DNA of 10,234 nt from Euperipatoides rowelli (taxonomy: Eukaryota; Onychophora; Udeonychophora; Euonychophora; Peripatopsidae). A program made the translations under genes and the position numbers. The DNA lies in NCBI GenBank assembly GCA_003024985.2, contig PXIH01S0017858.1; one strand, given 5' to 3'. Below the pieces are notes generated by a model. It made no database searches and was not told the origin of the DNA. It saw only the letters and a list, made by a program, of their open reading frames with translations. Position 1 is the first letter of the stretch. Each line of letters starts with the position of its first letter. Positions 1-7,187 of the stretch are shown in pieces.

Positions 1-960
1 GCAAAATGACCTCAGAATCTCTACATTCAATAGTTCTTTTTACATACCTAGCATTCTATTAGCCTTCTTACATGCTTCGACACACTGTTTACTAGTTCCT
101 TATTTTTTGTGAAAATCTTCCTTTTTTTCCCAAAACAAATCTGGCAACCCTAGTTCTCTCTTAAGAAATTTATATTTTTAATCGTTCCTTAAATGATTTT
201 AGCAATAGGGGGGATGAGGGGTGGGGAAAGGGTCTCAGAGGATAGAGGGAGGGGGGGTATCCATGGCCCCGTTGTATTTCAATTCATACGGGATTTTCAG
301 CTAGTTTATAATAATTGTTCAAAACTCAATAAATATTTTTATTAAATATAAAAGGAAGTAAAATAAGAGTTGATCAAGGTATACTGAGTATTTAAAAAAA
401 AATAATGTATAGATAAAATTTGTTTTCGAGTTAATTTATCTGATGTACAGTTATTTTTTGTAGTAAATATCAGATCTTATAAGACTGAATCTTCAGGGAA
501 ATACATTAAATAAGCTCAGTTGGTTACCTTTACTTTATCTCTTAGTAACTGTAAGCTGATTACTTGCAAATGAAGATTTATGTAGTAGGCCTAACTAATA
601 ATCTGTTTGCAGGTGCAATATTTAAGAATCAATGAATTGAATGGTGGAAATAAAATTGTTTAGGATTGCTGCAACATAATCTTAATTTCTCATAATACTG
701 TAAATAATTTATCATCAAATCTACCAAAAAATAAAGTTATTAAAATATTCTAATTAAAGTTGCTTTTGAATGTAGTTATCAGTAAAATAGTACTTTTAGT
801 AACGTTTAACTAATTTATTTAAAATGAAGTAACTTGTTACTTATTGTACCTACTGTGTGTTTTAAAGAAAATTTTCATTAATAAAATGTGAGGTAAACAT
901 TTTACTTTGTGCACTCAGAAATGATACATTTGGAATAATTAATTATTAGATAAAAGTTGT
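1..960. other. AT-rich non-coding stretch
   Basis: I see no convincing exon, RNA gene or recognisable element here on either strand. The stretch is AT-rich with many short A and T runs. Its only marked structure is the G-rich tract at 208-257, listed separately. It may be intergenic, or part of an intron of a gene extending outside the window. Confidence 0.5.
208..257 (+). other. G-quadruplex-like G-rich tract
   Basis: Four G runs (6, 4, 4 and 3 G) at 208-232 are separated by loops of 4, 1 and 3 bases, which fits the usual G3+N1-7 quadruplex pattern. Two more G runs (3 and 7 G) follow at 247-257. The surrounding DNA is strongly AT-rich, so the strand asymmetry is striking. Whether it folds or has any role is unknown. 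Confidence 0.5.
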
Positions 961-962
961 TG

Positions 963-1000
963 TTTTTTTTTTTGTTTTTTTTTTGGGGGGGGGGGGGGGG
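963..1000 (+). repeat. Poly-T tract followed by a 16-G run
   Basis: An almost pure T tract (963-984, with one G at 974) is followed directly by 16 consecutive G at 985-1000. The run abuts the 29-bp minisatellite that starts at 1013. Homopolymers of this length are prone to slippage and to sequencing error, so the exact length should not be trusted. Confidence 0.8.
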
Positions 1001-1012
1001 CTAATTTAATGT

Positions 1013-1128
1013 CCACCATTTTTACTGAATCATTAACATGGCCACCATTATTACTGAATCATTAAAATGGCCACCATTATGTTTGAATCGTTAAAATATC
1101 TATCAATTTGTTACAATTATTAAAATAA
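1013..1128 (+). repeat. 29-bp minisatellite, array 1 (four copies)
   Basis: Four units of exactly 29 bp lie head to tail at 1013-1041, 1042-1070, 1071-1099 and 1100-1128. Each begins with a form of CCACCATT and contains GAATCATTAAAATGG near its end. Units 1 and 2 are nearly identical; units 3 and 4 diverge progressively. The same unit, in the same orientation, reappears at about 3733-3960, beyond the LINE block. This suggests either one array split by insertions or two related arrays. Confidence 0.8.
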
Positions 1129-1143
1129 TAAATTTAATAATTG

Positions 1144-1210
1144 TAAAAAATAGCACCAGATGGCATTCCAGCTTTTATTTTTAAAGAATTTGCTTTTTTT
1201 ACTATCGGAG
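1144..1210 (+). pseudogene. LINE reverse transcriptase, 5' piece (element B)
   Basis: One frame reads APDGIPAFIFKEFA from about 1150. This is the conserved block near the start of the reverse transcriptase domain of CR1/Jockey-type non-LTR retrotransposons (family pattern PDGIP.F.LK). The frame shifts at the T run near 1193-1199, and after about 1210 the sequence switches to thumb-domain sequence of a different LINE. The expected next block (a form of NTCLSIWKTSFV) resumes only after 1872. I therefore read this as the 5' end of the element at 1873-3230, interrupted by an insertion. There is no endonuclease or ORF1 sequence upstream, so the element was 5'-truncated on arrival, as is usual for LINEs. 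Confidence 0.6.
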
Positions 1211-1872
1211 TCATCCTTTGAACTTGTGATCGGGGATAAGGCAGTCAAATTGAGCCAGTCTATAAAGATCTTGGGGATGATGGTTGACGATCAGTTAAAA
1301 TGGGACAGTCATATTAATTTCCTCCGTAAAAAGTCTTTGGGAACTCTATTTTATATTGTGAAATTTAGGGGCTTTTTGCCCCTGACATCTTTGGTTTTGC
1401 TGTTTAACACTTTGATCCTAACTAGAATTGATTACTGTGGCTCGGTTTATAACTCTTGTGGAAAGGTCTTGTCTCAAAAACTTCAGGGAGTTGTGAATCT
1501 TGCAGCGAGATTATCCGTATATGGATCTGGACCATCAACTGCCACTCAAGCGTTGCAAACCTTGGGATGGAAACAGTTGAGTGAGAGAAGGAAAATATTC
1601 ATAGCCAGACAGATATGGAAAATAAAAAATAATATGGCTCCTCCATATCTTATTGATTTGTTTACAGATGTAAACTCAGTTCATGGCCAGAACACTAGGC
1701 AGTCAAACAATATATTTATGACAAGAAAAAAGCTTAAATCCTTTGCTAATTCCTTTGGAGATCAGGCAACCTTTTAATATGGAATTCCTTGCCCATGACT
1801 GTGAGAACCTTGGACAACATATCTTTGGTAAAGAAATTTTTAAATGATTTTTTTTTAGATTTTCATATTTAG
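1211..1872 (+). pseudogene. LINE reverse transcriptase C-terminal fragment (element A), nested
   Basis: An open frame running to a stop at 1777 encodes the thumb and C-terminal region of a non-LTR retrotransposon reverse transcriptase. Visible blocks are LGMMVDDQLKWDSHI (family pattern LGv.iD..L.W..Hi), LILTRIDYCGSVYN (the Y-rich block after the thumb), NLAARLSVYG and LGWKQLSERRKIFIARQIWK with MAPPYLIDLF. The frame breaks in the T run at about 1770-1774. A neighbouring frame then continues with IWNSLPMTVRTLDNISLVKK to a stop at 1870-1872; a form of LWNSLP is typical near the end of these proteins. The catalytic palm is absent, so this is a dead 5'-truncated copy. Apparent methionines near its start (about 1160) belong to element B, not to a genuine start codon. 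The clade (CR1-, Rex- or Jockey-like) is not settled. Confidence 0.8.
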
Positions 1873-3186
1873 AAATTATTGAATTAATACCAATATTCTC
1901 CAACACTTGTCTTTCAATCTGGAAAACATCATTTGTTATTACTATTCCTAAATCTACAACTTCATAATCTGATCACATTATTCCAATTTCTATATCTTCT
2001 TTTATTCCTAAAATTCTTGCAAGACATATTTTAAGTAATATTCTTCCTATGGTGCATTCAAAATTGGATTCAATGCAATTTGGAGGTTTAAAACATAAGT
2101 CAACATGTCATTATTTGGCCATTTACTTACATGATATTATTGAATGTCTTAATTCAGCAGTTTTCATTTTGCTTTTCTATGTTAAAAAACCCTTTGATAA
2201 TGTTTACCATGGTATTTCAATTCAAAAAATTCATGGATCCTAATATTTAGGATAATACTTTTCTGAAGAATAGGTTTACAACTCTAAAATCATCATTGAG
2301 ACCTCAGTTCTCCAGTTATATCTCCAATAATGGTATCCCACTAGGAATAGTTTTATGTATTATTATGGTGAATAATAATTCTAGTAATGTACCAAACAGG
2401 TTTAAATATGTTGATATCACTGTCTCAGGTTTAATACCAAATGTCAATAAATATTACACCTCAATCATTGGTTAACTCTGTAATCAGTGAAGTAAACATG
2501 AATCAAATTACCTTTAAATCCTTTCAAATGTTCTTTTATTTCTTTTCAGAAAATCAACAAGTTTTCAATTTGAATATTGATGGAGTGGAATTAAAAAAAT
2601 AATAATAGTGCCGTTCTATTGGGTATTCATATTCAAGATAATTTAAAGTGTGACAACCCTATTAACTATATAAATTAAGAAATCTTTGTTTATTCTCTAT
2701 AGACTAAAATATTTGGTGCAAATGAATCAGTTTTAATTAATACTATTGTTTTTCATCTGTGTATATTTTGTACAAGGGTGATGAGGGGAGGCTGGAGAGA
2801 TAATTCTGTCGATTAACAAAAATGATTTATGGCCTTTTTTTATAAAACCTATTTGTATAGATTAAAATTGTTAGGAACTATTATGTCCCCTACCCAAAGG
2901 CACATTAGGGGCAATTTGATTTTTATTTTCTTGTTTAACTAGGTCTGGTTTCAGAGGCCATAAATATAAACTTATAGTTAAACAAAGGAAAACTATAAGA
3001 CATGATACAATGTTTTTTTATCGCTCAATAAATTGGTGGTACATGTTGCCGGATGGGGTTGTTTCTTCACCCTCCTTTCATCTCTTTAAACATAATTTGG
3101 GTGAATTTTTGTTCGGAAATACAGATTTTGCAAATACTATATACCATTGCTGTATTGATTATACTAACTTTTTAGTAATTTGTAGC

Positions 3187-3200
3187 AGGTCTTTAGACCT
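3187..3200 (+). other. LINE 3'-terminal stem-loop
   Basis: AGGTC, the loop TTTA, then GACCT form a perfect 5-bp stem just before the tail of element B. The minus-strand LINE end at 10046-10057 has GGTC-TTCT-GACC in the same place. In some LINE clades (for example eel UnaL2) a 3' stem-loop is what the reverse transcriptase recognises; that role here is inferred from position only. Confidence 0.6.
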
Positions 3201-3213
3201 AACACAGTATTCC

Positions 3214-3230
3214 TAAATAAATAAATAAAA
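3214..3230 (+). repeat. TAAA tail of LINE element B
   Basis: A short TAAA tandem repeat ends the retrotransposon. The last codon of its reading frame overlaps it (stop TAA at 3214-3216). Simple tandem tails in place of poly-A are common in CR1-, L2- and Rex-type LINEs. Confidence 0.75.
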
Positions 3231-3313
3231 ACCTTTATAAGACTAGTTTTAGAATACGATTTTCCAATGTTGCATTAGTATCTAACATTAAAACAAATAA
3301 AATAACATTAAAA

Positions 3314-3559
3314 CAAAAAAGAATCATAAGAGTGTTAAATAACCCTCAATTTTATTGCTCTTCCAAAATCAATCATATTAATGACATGAATATTTTGGAA
3401 ATTGCATCACTAGAAAATAGAAGAATGCAATAATTTAATTTTCAAGACACCTCTTTCTTTATTCCTAATTTTTTGCCTCCTACTTTCTATCAATTAACTG
3501 TTAGAAATACCGTAAGCTCTAACAAATCCAATATACCGTACTTTTCTCAGGAACTGTAA
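3314..3559 (+). pseudogene. Third LINE C-terminal remnant (element C)
   Basis: One frame, broken only by a stop at 3431-3433, reads from QKRIIRVLNN through NILEIASLENRRMQ and, after the stop, PNFLPPTFYQLTVRNTVSS to a stop at 3557-3559. The order QKR-(short gap)-L.I..LE.RR-(loss of about 15 residues)-(F/Y)....RN matches the C-terminal tail of Jockey- and CR1-like LINE proteins. The residues differ clearly from those of elements A and B, so this is a separate insertion. It sits 83 bp after the tail of element B, on the same strand. No tail of its own is recognisable; sequence from 3560 to about 3715 may be the rest of its 3' end. Confidence 0.55.
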
Positions 3560-3732
3560 GGTTTGAAAAGTCACCAATCAACAATATGCTAAAGATGTTA
3601 AATAATAATCAATAATTTTTGGCAATTAATTATTGTAAGGATTCTCATATCCATGTTTGGGGTAGGGAGCCATCTAGTATAAATATCATCACTTTGTATT
3701 TAGTTCTACTAATAAATAGTGGACATACTTCT
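3560..3732. other. Unassigned AT-rich spacer
   Basis: This lies between the third LINE remnant and the second 29-bp array. A plus-strand frame stays open for a while at about 3612-3760 but shows no recognisable motif. It may be the 3' end of element C. Nothing else is seen. Confidence 0.35.
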
Positions 3733-3960
3733 AAAATGGTCACCTTTCTACAGGAATCATAAAAATGACCATTTTGTTACACTCATAAAAATGGTCCACC
3801 ATTTTTATTAAAATCATTAAAATGGTCACATTCTATTGGAATTATTAAAATGACCTCCATTTTGTCAAAATCATTAAAATCACCAACATATTGTTTGAAT
3901 TATTAAAATAACCACCTTTTATTGGAATCATTACGATATCCATTTTTTTAGACTCATTAA
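3733..3960 (+). repeat. 29-bp minisatellite, array 2 (about eight diverged copies)
   Basis: About eight units of 27-30 bp contain forms of (G)AATCATTAAAATGG followed by (C)CACC and a T-rich run, for example at 3806-3834 and around 3912-3940. Unit type, period and orientation match the array at 1013-1128. The copies here are more diverged, with indels, which suggests an older or longer-inactive array. It ends at a CT microsatellite. Confidence 0.75.
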
Positions 3961-3966
3961 ACTGAA

Positions 3967-3984
3967 CTCTCTCTCTCTCTCTCT
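3967..3984 (+). repeat. (CT)9 microsatellite
   Basis: Nine CT dinucleotides without interruption directly follow the second 29-bp array. The length is likely to vary between individuals. Confidence 0.9.
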
Positions 3985-4003
3985 TGATGGTGGCTTCCTA
4001 TAC

Positions 4004-4100
4004 CCTGGATGCAGTTAGCTATAAACTCGTCATTAACAATACGATCATTTATTGAATTAATTACTGCATACTGTATCTGGTTTGCTATTTCAGCATTTGA
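4004..4100 (-). CDS. Possible orphan exon, unidentified
   Basis: On the minus strand the sequence reads TTACAG, then an open stretch encoding SNAEIANQIQYAVINSINDR followed by IVNDEFIANCIQ, and then G|GTATAG. This would be a 97-bp exon (32 codons plus 1 base) between an acceptor at 4101-4102 and a donor at 4002-4003. The composition (Ala, Gln, Asp, Glu) looks more protein-like than the usual AT-rich noise, and an in-frame stop lies just upstream of the acceptor. Against it, the polypyrimidine tract is weak, no family is recognised, and it does not resemble the next part of the kinase gene. It could be part of a transposon, or chance. Confidence 0.2.
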
Positions 4101-4800
4101 CTGTAAGCATTATGATTTTTACCTGGTAAGAATTTAATGTATATTCTTCACTTAACAAATTAAAAGTAATTATTAAACTTATATTCCTTATTAAAATCAA
4201 TCAGATTCTCAAAACAGAATTTTTTTTAAATGAGCACTCCGATGTTTGTATGAATTCCGAAACACAGTGTCGCCTAAGATGAAAAATGTTGAAAGAATGA
4301 GAATTAAATATGTGTCCTTTATTAGAAAGTTAGTACAATTCTTATTATCAGCTCTGGGCTCAACTTAAATCTCATTTATTTTAATTCTTAAAAAGTTGTA
4401 CTAAAAACGTTATAAGGTGAGGCCCTTTGAAACGTGGGCCCAGTCGGTGATTGCCGATTCACCGACTGGACAATAATGCCACTGTGTATATTCATCATTT
4501 CCCTTCACCAATCGGACAAATTTAAACATTTCATGTCAAATCTCAAACAGAGGTAATATTTTATACCTAATTTGTATCTCAGCTTAAACTTGGAAGGGTT
4601 GCAGCCCTCCCTCTAAATAGTCTTGATGCATGCAGATTAACACCTCTAGTACCTATTAACTTGTTCATTTTTTAAAATTCTGCAATATGTTGATATCCTC
4701 TAAATTTTGACTTATTGTTTGAGTAAAATATAGTATTATTTTTCAGTATAATCTCTTTCACTCAACAACTAAAAAAAAGTTATGATGATCCATCTAAGGG
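4101..4800. other. AT-rich non-coding stretch containing a hairpin
   Basis: No exon or element was recognised on either strand. The only clear structure is the GC-richer hairpin at 4440-4469, with a near-copy of one arm at 4504-4518. Confidence 0.4.
4440..4469. repeat. Perfect 11-bp inverted repeat (hairpin)
   Basis: CCAGTCGGTGA (4440-4450) is followed by an 8-base loop and its exact reverse complement (4459-4469). A related sequence, TTCACCAATCGGACA, lies at 4504-4518 and matches TTCACCGACTGGACA at 4458-4472 at 12 of 15 positions. The flanking bases form a small GC-rich island in AT-rich DNA. It may be the end of a small foldback or MITE-type element; no transposase or target duplication was recognised. 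Confidence 0.7.
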
Positions 4801-5157
4801 AGTGATTTATGGAACGCTGTGCCTGCTAGTAGGCTGCCAGGTAACAAAACTCAAGGTACCTCACAAAGGATGGAAATAAACCACTGGAACAACTTACTGG
4901 AATATAAAATAGTTTATTCCAAAAGCAAGAAAGTAAACAATCATTAGCACATCACTGATACACAATATAAATAAATCATATAGTGATGCCGTACACAGGG
5001 GGTGGTCCAACTGCTAGGAATGGCTGTCGCCAGACAAACCACATAAAACCACCAATAAAAATAAATACCTGTTGTAGATGGTGAAAACCATTCCAGCAAA
5101 GTGAGACAATAAAATGTATGCACAGCATTCTTTTATTACTAAGAATGTGCACACTGC

Positions 5158-5207
5158 ACATATGCAAACCAAATACTATGAATAAATTAGCATTAATTTG
5201 CATATGT
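5158..5207. repeat. 11-bp inverted repeat ACATATGCAAA
   Basis: ACATATGCAAA (5158-5168) and its exact reverse complement (5197-5207) are separated by 28 bp. The arms contain the octamer-like ATGCAAA core, but in AT-rich intronic or intergenic DNA this alone says little about function. Confidence 0.6.
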
Positions 5208-5249
5208 AAAGGAAGTTGATTGTTTCCCGTATTCTTTACATTTGTTTAC

Positions 5250-5443
5250 GGCACTTACTATGGAAATAGCAAATGTCGCATTAAGAACATAAACAATGTG
5301 GGAACCTAAATCAATTTTTCTTTTCCATGGTGAACCATAATTGATCAGATCATGAATGTGGCATTTACTATAACATAGCTAATTTTGCATTAAGATCGTA
5401 AACAACATGTGAACGTAAATCAGTTTTTCCTTTCCACAGTGAA
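5250..5443 (+). repeat. Diverged direct duplication, 110-bp spacing
   Basis: The segment 5250-5334 (starting GGCACTTACTATGG) recurs at 5360-5443 (starting GGCATTTACTATA). The two align over their full length at roughly 80 per cent by eye and share GCATTAAGA, GTGAA-type and TTTTTC-TTTCCA blocks. The spacing is 110 bp with a 25-bp unmatched stretch between. It is probably an old tandem duplication or two units of an unrecognised repeat. Confidence 0.7.
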
Positions 5444-5569
5444 TAAATACAATAAACAACAAATAAATAAAATAAGAATTTGTTATGCTATACACATACA
5501 CTTTATTTAAATATCAATTAAAATAAAAGACTAACGATTCTCCTCACCTTTATAAATAGCCTACATATG

Positions 5570-5917
5570 GTTAAATGATGCCCGTTATAAATACACATGG
5601 CTAAATGATGCCATTTATAAATACATATGGCTAAATGATGCCCTTTATAAAAAGGGCACGGCTAAATGATGCCCTTTATAAATATACACAGCTAAATGAT
5701 GCCCTTTATAGGCTAAATGATGCCCTGTATAAATACACACAGCTAAATGATGCCATTTATAAATACACGTTAAATGATGACCTTATAAATACACAAGGCT
5801 AAATACACATGGCTAAATGATGCCCTTATAAATACACAAGCTAAATGATTCTCTTTATAAATTTAAACGGCTAAATGGTGCTCTTTATAAATTAATACAC
5901 ACCGATAAATGATGCAC
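5570..5917 (+). repeat. 30-31-bp minisatellite, about 12 copies
   Basis: The unit is GGCTAAATGATGCCCTTTAT followed by AAATACACA-type sequence, about 30-31 bp. AAATGATG or a one-base variant occurs twelve times between 5570 and 5917. Some copies are shortened (near 5700 and 5775) and one is partly duplicated (near 5799). The right edge decays with substitutions at 5850-5917. The array lies in the intron after the second kinase exon, ending 43 bp from that exon's donor edge. Confidence 0.9.
5640..5657. repeat. Palindromic minisatellite unit
   Basis: In one copy of the minisatellite, GCCCTTT (5640-5646) is followed by ATAA and then AAAGGGC (5651-5657), a perfect 7-bp stem. Other copies have AAATACACA in place of AAAGGGC, so this copy gained a hairpin. 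Confidence 0.7.
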
Positions 5918-5960
5918 TGAATTTAAACTAGTTTTAAATAAATTAACAAACGGTACAAAC

Positions 5961-6013
5961 CACTTCTGGCAATGGTTCTTCAATCATTTTTATTTTTTGA
6001 TGTAGAGTGCCTC
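5961..6013 (-). CDS. NEK9: NEK9-like kinase, downstream exon (partial gene)
   Basis: After the acceptor TTTTTTTAAATTGCAG (AG at 6014-6015) the minus strand encodes GGTLHQKIKMIEEPLPEV. It joins in frame to the exon at 7564-7741: that exon ends in phase 1 with G, and this one begins GA, together giving the first glycine of EYANGG. EYxxGG(T/N)L..KI is the hinge and start of alpha-D in NEK-family kinases; human NEK9 has EYCNGGNL at the same place. The donor is uncertain. I chose 5961|GTTTGT because the +5 G fits U1 pairing and it leaves phase 0; GAA|GTGGTT at 5964 is the alternative. Reading through would hit a stop at 5943-5945, so an intron must start before that. A minisatellite begins within that intron. 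Confidence 0.75.
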
Positions 6014-6224
6014 CTGCAATTTAAAAAAACAAGTTATATTAGAAGTTTGAATGCTATTATTTTAAATGATTAAGGCATAGCAATCATATTCTATAATGCA
6101 GTTAAATAAATTAACAATACATTTTTTTAATATCCCATAGTATATAAAACATTAAAAGTTGAATTTTTTACGATATAGATATAAATTTTGAATTTATTTC
6201 AATAAGGCATACATTTTTGTAAAA

Positions 6225-6350
6225 GTTTGAGAATATTCGTGAAATAGATTTTAGAATATATTTCTAGTTTCTGGTGTATACAGTATTTGAAATGAGTGCA
6301 AATTGAAGTATATTCTAAATCTATAGTATTTCTGAAACGTATTCTCAACC
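6225..6350. repeat. Imperfect long inverted repeat (foldback)
   Basis: GTTTGAGAATATTCGT and TAGATTTTAGAATATA (6225-6260) are matched, in reverse complement, by TATATTCTAAATCTA (6309-6323) and ACGTATTCTCAACC (6337-6350). The arms are about 36-42 bp with small indels, around a central loop of about 48 bp. The similarity may extend weakly outward. It could be a small foldback transposon inside the kinase intron. Confidence 0.55.
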
Positions 6351-6566
6351 AATTTCATCAATAATGAATTTTAAATATTTATTCAAAATATATTTCAGCT
6401 TTCACTTTAAGTGCATTTGCCCATTAATTAATATTTTTATTACAGAATTAATTTGAAGCAATCATAATTTTTCATGATTATAAATGAAATAAAACACCTA
6501 ATGTATCACAGATAACTTAAAGTTTAAATCAAAGCATACCTTGTACAACACCCATAAGAACTAGCA

Positions 6567-6794
6567 ATGAAAAAAAAAAGTATTGTCATTTTGGTGGCAA
6601 AGTGGGACCCATATTTTATAGACTTTTTAATATGGGATTTTTATGCACTAAATGATTATGAGATTGATTTTCAAGGCTTTGCCTGCATACTCAAAATTTT
6701 ATCCACTTTTTTGAGTCTTGAGGAACTACAGAAAAGTAAGATTATTGAAAAATCTGATATATTAAAGAGTTATGACAATGCTTTTCATTGTTAA
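6567..6794 (+). other. Unassigned 75-codon open frame in the intron
   Basis: An ATG-started frame begins in a ten-A run and ends at TAA (6792-6794). The product would be acidic and aromatic-rich (KWDPYFIDFLIWDF near its start) and no family is recognised. It lies on the strand opposite the kinase gene, inside its intron, just before the mariner-derived element. It could be the remnant of a transposon coding region or a chance frame in AT-rich DNA. I do not claim it is a gene. Confidence 0.15.
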
Positions 6795-7025
6795 GCTTAT
6801 ATAGAGTGATTCTCTCGCTTGGAAACAAAAACATTTCTCAATAACGTTTTAATTTTAGGTTTCTTATTGTAGCAGATCTATCACACCCATGATGCATTTA
6901 GCTCAGTAGAGAGTGTTTCCTGAGCCACAAACATGTACTCAGTTGAACTGTCAAAGGACATTTTGAATAAGTACGGTGAAGGAAGTGTACCGACAAAATT
7001 AATTTAGGCAAATCTTTGACTGCAA

Positions 7026-7187
7026 AGATCACCAGACCTGATGTTGCCTGATTTCTTCTTGTGGGGTTTGCAAAACAAGAAGGAAGATCTTGTTTTGCAA
7101 CATACAAGTAAAGTAGCCTACATGTCAATTTTCATAGGGAACCCTACAAAAATTAAAAGGTTGTCGAGGAATGTTTGGATTTCCTAG
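7026..7187 (+). pseudogene. Mariner transposase C-terminal fragment
   Basis: The frame reads RSPDLMLPDFFLWG and then about 40 less conserved residues to a TAG at 7185-7187 inside the right terminal repeat. (P)RSPDL...DFFLWG is the hallmark block around the third catalytic aspartate of mariner-family (DD34D-like) transposases; that aspartate is codon 7050-7052. The first two catalytic aspartates are missing. In the same frame upstream, an ATG at 6933 opens 24 codons (NKYGEGSVPTKLI near the end) that could be an N-terminal remnant, but two stops separate them. No active protein is possible. Confidence 0.65.
7068..7100. repeat. Perfect 13-bp inverted repeat inside the mariner relic
   Basis: TTGCAAAACAAGA (7068-7080) and its exact reverse complement (7088-7100) are separated by 7 bp, directly after the DFFLWG block. 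No such palindrome is known to me in mariner transposase genes, so it probably arose by a local inverted duplication after the element died. Confidence 0.8.

Larger units (their letters stand above)
1873..3230 (+). pseudogene. LINE reverse transcriptase, main part (element B)
   Basis: This is a heavily decayed non-LTR retrotransposon reverse transcriptase, readable across frames and several stops. In order it shows a SIWKTSFVITIPK fingers block (about 1915-1955), LDSMQFGGLKHKSTCHYLA (about 2065-2120), motif A as FYVKKPFDNVYH (2175-2210), motif B as NNGIPLGIVLC (2326-2358), motif C as FKYVDITVSG (2401-2430), the thumb as LLGIHIQDNLKCDNPI (about 2617-2665), and a C-terminal open stretch (2953-3216) with RGHKYKLIVKQRK and WWYMLPDGVVSSPSFHLFKH. 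The first aspartate of motif A is tyrosine (2178-2180), and motif C has one aspartate where YxDD is expected, so the protein could not be active. The element ends in a stem-loop (3187-3200) and a TAAA tail (3214-3230). Its 5' piece is at 1144-1210. Confidence 0.85.

Noticed and set aside
1703-1906. 67-codon minus-strand open frame
   Set aside because: Antisense shadow of the LINE C-terminal region; no motif of its own.
4801-4947. Plus-strand open stretch with DLWNAVPASRLPGN, resembling the LWNSLP end of LINE proteins
   Set aside because: Only a short motif matches; the residues after it and the lack of any upstream reverse transcriptase make a LINE assignment too weak to list.
4976-5203. 75-codon minus-strand open frame, hydrophobic (VFIFIGGFMWFVWRQPF)
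   Set aside because: ATG-started, but no family is recognised, the frame looks like AT-rich noise, and the intron-like surroundings and internal inverted repeat give no support for a gene.
10-5960. Catalytic-loop (HRD) exon of the kinase on the minus strand
   Set aside because: No HRDIK-like or WYLFQ-like coding was found on the minus strand below 5961, so none is annotated.
6898-7128. 76-codon minus-strand open frame
   Set aside because: It lies antisense to the mariner transposase fragment, which explains the open reading.
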